Shown: positions 16,347 through 20,696 of the stretch, one piece after another | Layout: every line of letters begins with the position of its first letter | Position numbering within the stretch: position 1 is the first letter of the stretch | Made by a program: the position numbers and the translations under genes | Source: Candidatus Bipolaricaulota bacterium | Lineage (GTDB): Bacteria; Bipolaricaulota; Bipolaricaulia; UBA7950; UBA9294 | DNA length: 23,321 nt | Direction: 5' to 3' | NCBI GenBank assembly: GCA_003979035.1 | Contig: RXOA01000138.1 | Coordinates: forward strand, 1 to 23,321 | The notes under the pieces: model-generated | Told to the model about the DNA's origin: nothing | Databases searched by the model: none | The model's input: the letters and a program-made list of their open reading frames with translations, nothing else

Positions 16347-17793
16347 TGACGATCAGCGGGCGAAGCCTTGCCACCGGCCGTGTGATCCCGGCGTCGATTG
16401 AAGCAGAGACCACTTCGTCGATGTCCTTGTAGGCAAGCGGAGCTTCTTCGGCCAGCCCCCGCGCGCTGTGGCCCCGGACAAGGATCCCCAGACCTTCCAG
16501 GTCCTGCTGAGTCTTCTCGCCCCAGAACCGCTTCGCCGCCTTCTTGCGGGACAGACGGCGACCCGCTCCGTGGATCCCGCTGGCGATGGTCCGTTCGATC
16601 CCCTTCTCGGTTGCCCGCATCACATACGATGCCGTGCCCATCGTGCCTCCGACAATCGTCGGATGGCCTACCTCGCGGTACGCCGACGGCACGTCCGGTG
16701 CGTCCGGCCCAAACGCACGTGTAGATCCTTTTCGATGCACGAGGACATCCTTCTTCCCCACGCCGTCGATGACATGGTTTTCGATCCGGGCGAAGTTGTG
16801 TCCGATATCGTAGACCGTCCGGATCTCGCTCCTGCGCATCGTGTAATGATCGCACAGCGCCTGTCGAACAAGATCCGCGATCACCTGGCGGTTCGCGAAA
16901 GCGCAGTTCGCGCCGCAGGCGATTGCCGCCAAGTACCGACGGCCTTCCGGGCTTCCGATCGGCGCGCACGCCAATTCTTTGTCAAGGATCGGCAGCCCGA
17001 ACCTGCTTGCCGCCTCCTCCATCTCACGAAGCGAATCCTGCCCGATCTGATGTCCCAGAGCTCGCGACCCGCTGTGGATCGCGACCACGATCTGCTCCCT
17101 TTCCAGTCCGTACGCCTTCGCCGCCTCGGGGTCAAGAAGGCTCTCGACAACCTGCAACTCAACGTAGTGATTCCCAGAGCCCAGCGTCCCTACCTGCTGA
17201 AACTGCCGCTGTTTCGCCCGCAAGCTGACCGCCGCCGGATCGGCCCCTGGAAGCCTTCCATGGCTCTCGGTGAATTCAAGGTCCGACGCTGTTCCGAAAC
17301 CCCGCCCAACGACAAAGCATGCGCCATCGCTCAGGAGCTGATCGATCTCCTCGATTCTCAGACGAAGCCGCCCCCTTGAGCCCAGGCCCGCCGGAATCTT
17401 CTCGAACAGCCTATCCGCAAGCTTCACCTGCCCCGCAACATCTTTCCGGGACAACGGCGTCGACAGAAGACGCACCCCGCAATTGATGTCGAATCCGACC
17501 CCTCCGACCACAACCACGCCGTCCGAGAGATCGAATGCCGCCACCCCGCCGATCGGGAATCCGTAGCCGGGATGGACATCGGGCAAAGCGATCGCTGTTC
17601 CCTGGATCCCGGGCAGTGCGGCAACGCTGCAGAGCTGGGCGAGTGCGCTCCATGCACTCGGGGTCTCCGTCTCTTCGATGAGTTCGGCAACCATCCTCTC
17701 GGTGGCGTACAGTCTCCCTGGAACGCGCATCTCGCCGGTGCGGGGGATTTCCCATTCGTTCACGTCAACTTTCCGAACGTCAATCCGCCTCAT
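16336..17793 (-). CDS. rtcB: RNA-splicing ligase RtcB (3'-phosphate/5'-OH RNA ligase)
   Basis: Joins RNA 2',3'-cyclic phosphate or 3'-phosphate ends to 5'-OH ends using GTP and Mn2+. The 485 residues show every known active-site motif: ALPDVHPGYGFPIGG (69-83), VGGVGFDINCGVRLL (96-110) with Asp102 and Cys105, LGSGNHYVE with His209, AIHSGSRALGHQIG with His240, YDIGHNFA with His332, and GIHGAGRRLS with the guanylylated His408. These match Asp95, Cys98, His203, His234, His329 and His404 of the Pyrococcus enzyme. The ATG at 17793 has GGAGGAG eleven bases upstream. It is the last gene of thpR-archease-rtcB, 21 bases after archease. No rtcR or rtcA is present, so regulation differs from the E. coli rtc operon. 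Confidence 0.96.
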   Translation of the reverse strand: MRRIDVRKVDVNEWEIPRTGEMRVPGRLYATERMVAELIEETETPSAWSALAQLCSVAALPGIQGTAIALPDVHPGYGFPIGGVAAFDLSDGVVVVGGVGFDINCGVRLLSTPLSRKDVAGQVKLADRLFEKIPAGLGSRGRLRLRIEEIDQLLSDGACFVVGRGFGTASDLEFTESHGRLPGADPAAVSLRAKQRQFQQVGTLGSGNHYVELQVVESLLDPEAAKAYGLEREQIVVAIHSGSRALGHQIGQDSLREMEEAASRFGLPILDKELACAPIGSPEGRRYLAAIACGANCAFANRQVIADLVRQALCDHYTMRRSEIRTVYDIGHNFARIENHVIDGVGKKDVLVHRKGSTRAFGPDAPDVPSAYREVGHPTIVGGTMGTASYVMRATEKGIERTIASGIHGAGRRLSRKKAAKRFWGEKTQQDLEGLGILVRGHSARGLAEEAPLAYKDIDEVVSASIDAGITRPVARLRPLIVIKG

Positions 17794-17814
17794 CGTCGAG
17801 TCATCTCCTCCATC

Positions 17815-18237
17815 TCAGACATCCACGATACACTCTGCGATCCAACGTCCGTTTACCTGTTCCACACGCAATCCGGAGGCCGTGATTCCCTTCACTTCCG
17901 TGCCCAGCCTGTGCCGAGCAGGGTCGATCTCCTCTCCGTCACACCACCCGCTGAGCCGCCAGCCGTCTTCGCAGATGGTAATCTCCGCCGTGAATGAAGA
18001 GAAGAAACTGTACGTCAGGTCCTTCTGCGCGAGAAGCTCCGCCAGCCACGCCACAAGAAGCGACTGACGCGACCGCGCTTGACAGCCCACCTCGAGCCGC
18101 TTCCTCCCGCGGACGGTCGACAGATCGACCATCATCGCAAACATCCCGCGGGCCGCTTCGGTGAACGCTTCTTCGATCGTGTGGCCGATCCCGCGAACTC
18201 CGATATCCGAGGTGTGATCCAACCATTCGAACGGCAT
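17815..18237 (-). CDS. Archease, RtcB-activating protein
   Basis: A 140-residue archease. The family accelerates RtcB guanylylation and turnover and widens its nucleotide use. Signatures: FEWLDHTSDIGVRGIG (3-18, with the metal-binding Asp of 'DHTaD'), EEAFTEAARGMFAMM, SLLVAWLAELLAQKDLTYSFF, and GTEVKGITASGLRVE (the 'EvKAiT.h.l' block). The usual acidic C-terminus is present (ECIVDV). GGGGGAG lies six bases before the ATG. The gene sits between thpR (12-base gap) and rtcB (21-base gap), so the three should be one transcript; archease-rtcB linkage is well known and supports the assignment. Confidence 0.93.
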   Translation of the reverse strand: MPFEWLDHTSDIGVRGIGHTIEEAFTEAARGMFAMMVDLSTVRGRKRLEVGCQARSRQSLLVAWLAELLAQKDLTYSFFSSFTAEITICEDGWRLSGWCDGEEIDPARHRLGTEVKGITASGLRVEQVNGRWIAECIVDV

Positions 18238-18249
18238 TCGGTGCTCCCC

Positions 18250-18810
18250 CTAGCCGGTCAGAGGGATTTCGAACAGGGGGCAATACCGCACGCCCCGCTG
18301 CGTCAACCTGCTTTCCATCAGTGTCACCCCGGCCACCCTTACGGGAATCGGCGCCACCCGATCGCTCGCCTCGCTGATCGCCCGGACAAGTTCCCGATCA
18401 GCCGCTCCCTTGAGACGGGCGAGGGTGATGTGGAAGACATCCGACTCTCGCTCTCTCGGGAACCCAAGGGGTACGATCGCATCGGAAATCAAGCGAACCA
18501 GATCCGCAAACGATCCGCGAGCCGAACCTCCGGCCCACACAACCCTTGGACGGTCTGCAGTCGGGAAGCCCGACACGCGGTCAAGCAACACATCGAATGC
18601 CGCTTGATCGCCGATTGCCGCCTCGGCCTTCCGCTGCAGGTCCACGGCAAGCATCGCGTCGATCTCGCCAAGGAACTGCAGCGTGACGTGGTAGTTGTCG
18701 GCCGAGACCCACGATGCGCGAACGTTTGTCGACCGTCGCAACTCGCCCGCAATCCCTCCGAGAAGCCTGCGGATCTCTTCCTGAAGCACGATACAGAAGA
18801 ATGCGCGCAT
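18250..18810 (-). CDS. thpR: RNA 2',3'-cyclic phosphodiesterase (2'-5' RNA ligase family, ThpR)
   Basis: A 186-residue 2H phosphoesterase. It has the two catalytic motifs HVTLQFLG (His41, Thr43) and HITLARLK (His127, Thr129) at the family spacing, and the typical start MRAFFCIVL. ThpR/LigT enzymes open 2',3'-cyclic phosphates to 2'-phosphates and can reversibly join 2'-5' ends. The start is the ATG at 18810, because AAAGGAGG lies four to five bases upstream; an in-frame GTG 18 bases earlier contains that site and is unlikely. It heads thpR-archease-rtcB. Since RtcB uses the same 2',3'-cyclic ends, ThpR could compete with or correct RtcB substrates; that is inference. Confidence 0.92.
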   Translation of the reverse strand: MRAFFCIVLQEEIRRLLGGIAGELRRSTNVRASWVSADNYHVTLQFLGEIDAMLAVDLQRKAEAAIGDQAAFDVLLDRVSGFPTADRPRVVWAGGSARGSFADLVRLISDAIVPLGFPRERESDVFHITLARLKGAADRELVRAISEASDRVAPIPVRVAGVTLMESRLTQRGVRYCPLFEIPLTG

Positions 18811-18853
18811 CACCCCTCCTTTGCTCACGTCGACTCCGCCGAAGCCATGATAG

Positions 18854-18904
18854 ATCGGTCGGAAGCCCGCACACGATTCGGCGGGCTGATCATCGAAGAC
18901 CGAT
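18854..18904 (-). terminator. Interrupted inverted repeat between SRP RNA and thpR
   Basis: Two nested stems: AGCCCGC/GCGGGCT (18864-18870 with 18881-18887, loop of 10) and ATCGGTC/GACCGAT (18854-18860 with 18898-18904), separated by an unequal internal loop. The repeat lies 17 bases past the predicted SRP RNA 3' end and 44 bases before the thpR start. No T run follows, so it may be a weak terminator, an attenuator or an RNA processing site between the RNA genes and the repair genes. Confidence 0.42.
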
Positions 18905-18920
18905 GGTCGACGTTCAAGGA

Positions 18921-19196
18921 GTGCGCCTGTGCGAGAGTCTCTTTGAAACTGGTTCGGAGGCGCTTCTTGGGGAGCCAGCTCAGGTCAAGGAATTCCCTAA
19001 CACCCACAGAGGTCGGCTTACCGCTGCTCCCTTCCGGGCCTGACGGGGTTCACCAACATGCGCCGTAGAGAGCTCGACCCTCATCACCGCTTTCCCAAGG
19101 CAGACCCTCTTCCCCACCCTCGGGGAGATCGTTCGGCTCCACTTCGAGCGGGTTGTGGATTCAGGGGACCGCTAGCCCCCCACCTAGCACAGGCAC
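18921..19196 (-). ncRNA. ffs: Signal recognition particle RNA, large bacterial type with Alu domain
   Basis: Domain IV is unmistakable on the minus strand at 19023-19044: GTCAGGCCCGGAAGGGAGC, with the GGAA tetraloop and the asymmetric loop that bind Ffh. Upstream, GTGCTAGGTGGGGGGCTAGC (19171-19190) is the Alu-domain 5' sequence of the large (6S-like, about 270-nt) SRP RNAs. The long helix 5 can be traced by pairings CUUGGG/CCCAAG (19094-19099 with 18966-18971) and GGGUCGAG/CUUGACCU (19073-19080 with 18982-18989). The ends close by a 10-bp helix, GUGCCUGUGC (19187-19196) with GCACAGGCGC (18923-18932). This RNA targets membrane proteins and, through the Alu part, may slow elongation. The ends are set from the closing helix, to within a few bases. 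Confidence 0.92.
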
Positions 19197-19285
19197 TGGC
19201 GGAGGGGGCGGGATTTGAACCCGCGGTACCACGAGGGTACACCAGTTCTCCAAACTGGCGGATTCGGCCGCTCTCCCACCCCTCC
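19197..19285 (-). tRNA. tRNA-Ser, anticodon GGA
   Basis: A class II tRNA of 89 nt including an encoded CCA (complement of 19197-19199). The acceptor stem is GGAGGGG/CCCCUCC with discriminator G. The anticodon arm is CCAGU-UUGGAGA-ACUGG with GGA at 34-36, the long variable arm pairs GUACC with GGUAC, and the T arm is GCGGG-UUCAAAU-CCCGC. It reads UCC and UCU codons. Its 3' end directly abuts the predicted SRP RNA 5' end, so the two are almost surely one primary transcript. Confidence 0.96.
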
Positions 19286-19314
19286 GGGTTATCGTGCTTG
19301 CGGCACGTGGGGGG

Positions 19315-19344
19315 ATTCTACGGGGCAGCCAACTCCCGTTTCAA
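19315..19344 (-). promoter_or_regulatory. Probable promoter of the tRNA-Ser / SRP RNA transcript
   Basis: On the minus strand, TTGAAA (complement of 19339-19344) and TAGAAT (complement of 19315-19320) are 18 bases apart. Transcription would start about 20 bases before the tRNA 5' end. The -35 box overlaps the stop codon of the nitrilase-family gene. Confidence 0.52.
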
Positions 19345-20624
19345 CCGCCGGCCGGCTCGTCCGCCGGGACAATCAACTCGGACAGGTTCATCGGCGGCAC
19401 TGTGGCAGCCACAATCGTCACTTCACCGCTTGCCGCATCCATGAACAAATACTGCGCCGGATGTTCCCAATTCGCCGCCGGTTCGAGGTCGATAAACACG
19501 AACCATGCGTCATTCGTGGCTTCGAAAACAGTCTGGGTCCAGCTTTCGATCCGCTCTCCTGCAACAATCAATCGCGGAAGGGCGTACACGATCGGCGCTT
19601 CATCGCCCATCGAAGCTCCCTCCACGCTTCCAGTCGTCCCCATCTGCCGCGCGAAAGAGACCGCATCGTCTAGATCGAATCCGCCGGCGGAGGGATCCGT
19701 CGGCACCGTTTCTGTTTCGTCGACGATCGCCGACTGTTGCTGGTACATGTCCGGTCGCCGCCATGCGAGAATCCCGGAACCAAGCGCGAGATCTCGCAGC
19801 GACACATCCAGGACCAGAAGCTCGACAGCATCGGAAGAGGCACGCGCGCGGGTCACGCCAAGCGGATCGATGATCCGGCTGTCACCGTGCATGGGGGCGA
19901 TTCCGGGTTGCGGATGCGGGCCGATTTGGTTGGCGAACAGAAGCCACACATCGTTCTCGTAGGCGCGGGCGGGAAGCAGGAATTCGTCAACGGCGCCGTC
20001 GTTGGTTGCCGATGCGACGACAAGAAGATCCGCTCCCTGGAGCGCGTACGCCCTTGCCAACTCCGGAAACCGCCGATCGAAACAGATCAGGATTCCGATC
20101 CGGCCAAACGACGTGTTCAGAAGCTCAAACTCGCTACCCGGACGGAAGATCGACGTTTCGATCCCCGGAACCAGATGCAATTTGCGATAGGTCCCCACAA
20201 GAGAGCCGTCCGGACCGATCATGACGAAGCTGTTGTAGACGCCCCCCGCCCCATCCGATTCCGCCATTCCCCATCCGACATACATTTCATATCGAGCCGC
20301 CTGAGCAGCGAACCGCTGACACGTTGCGCCGGCAGGGACCGCCTCCGCCGCCTCGATGTAATAGCTCCGCACGTCCGCTCCGCTACCCCACGGATACATC
20401 GTCGTTGCCAACTCCGGCAGCAGCACGAAGTCCGCTCCGATCGAACCGGCAAGTTCGATCGCCATGTCGATCGAACTGATGTTCTCCTGTTGATCCCGGC
20501 CAGGTTGAAACTGCACGATCACCCATCGGACACCTTCGGTCGATTGCGCGATCCCCGCAATTGCGGGAGCAAACGCCAGCACAACCAGCCAAACTGCGGC
20601 AGCACGCTTCCACCTTCCGCGCAT
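19341..20624 (-). CDS. Secreted nitrilase-family carbon-nitrogen hydrolase with extra C-terminal domain
   Basis: The 427 residues start with a signal peptide (basic MRGRWKR, a hydrophobic core to about residue 24, cleavage likely near AIAGIAQ). Residues 33-295 are a carbon-nitrogen hydrolase domain with the full Glu-Lys-Cys triad: LLPELATT (Glu71), YRKLHL (Lys148) and ILICFDRRFPE (Cys181), plus LPARAYEN. The family hydrolyses nitriles, amides or N-carbamyl groups; the substrate is not evident, and most relatives are cytoplasmic. After a linker, residues 345-411 (YALPRLIVAGERIESW to VAATVPP) form a domain not known from nitrilases that recurs in the upstream C13-like protein. The start is the ATG at 20624 or the GTG just before it; AGGGGG precedes both. 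Only 72 bases and a strong terminator separate it from the upstream gene. Confidence 0.86.
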   Translation of the reverse strand: MRGRWKRAAAVWLVVLAFAPAIAGIAQSTEGVRWVIVQFQPGRDQQENISSIDMAIELAGSIGADFVLLPELATTMYPWGSGADVRSYYIEAAEAVPAGATCQRFAAQAARYEMYVGWGMAESDGAGGVYNSFVMIGPDGSLVGTYRKLHLVPGIETSIFRPGSEFELLNTSFGRIGILICFDRRFPELARAYALQGADLLVVASATNDGAVDEFLLPARAYENDVWLLFANQIGPHPQPGIAPMHGDSRIIDPLGVTRARASSDAVELLVLDVSLRDLALGSGILAWRRPDMYQQQSAIVDETETVPTDPSAGGFDLDDAVSFARQMGTTGSVEGASMGDEAPIVYALPRLIVAGERIESWTQTVFEATNDAWFVFIDLEPAANWEHPAQYLFMDAASGEVTIVAATVPPMNLSELIVPADEPAGG

Positions 20625-20641
20625 CACGTTGCGCCCCCTTC

Positions 20642-20680
20642 AAACAACACGCGGCGCCGCCCAACCGGCCGGCGCCGCGT
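20642..20680 (-). terminator. Rho-independent terminator after the C13-like gene
   Basis: On the minus strand, an 11-bp perfect GC-rich stem, ACGCGGCGCCG (complement of 20670-20680) with CGGCGCCGCGT (20649-20659), is followed by the T-rich GTTGTTTG. It lies 16 bases after the C13-like stop and ends only about 10 bases before the ribosome site of the nitrilase-family gene, so it should limit read-through into that gene. Confidence 0.72.
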
Positions 20681-20696
20681 TTCGCCACGTCTGTTT

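Noticed and set aside
18079..19068. 329-codon plus-strand open frame
   Set aside because: Antisense to archease, thpR and the SRP RNA; composition is Pro/Arg/His-rich and no domain is recognisable.
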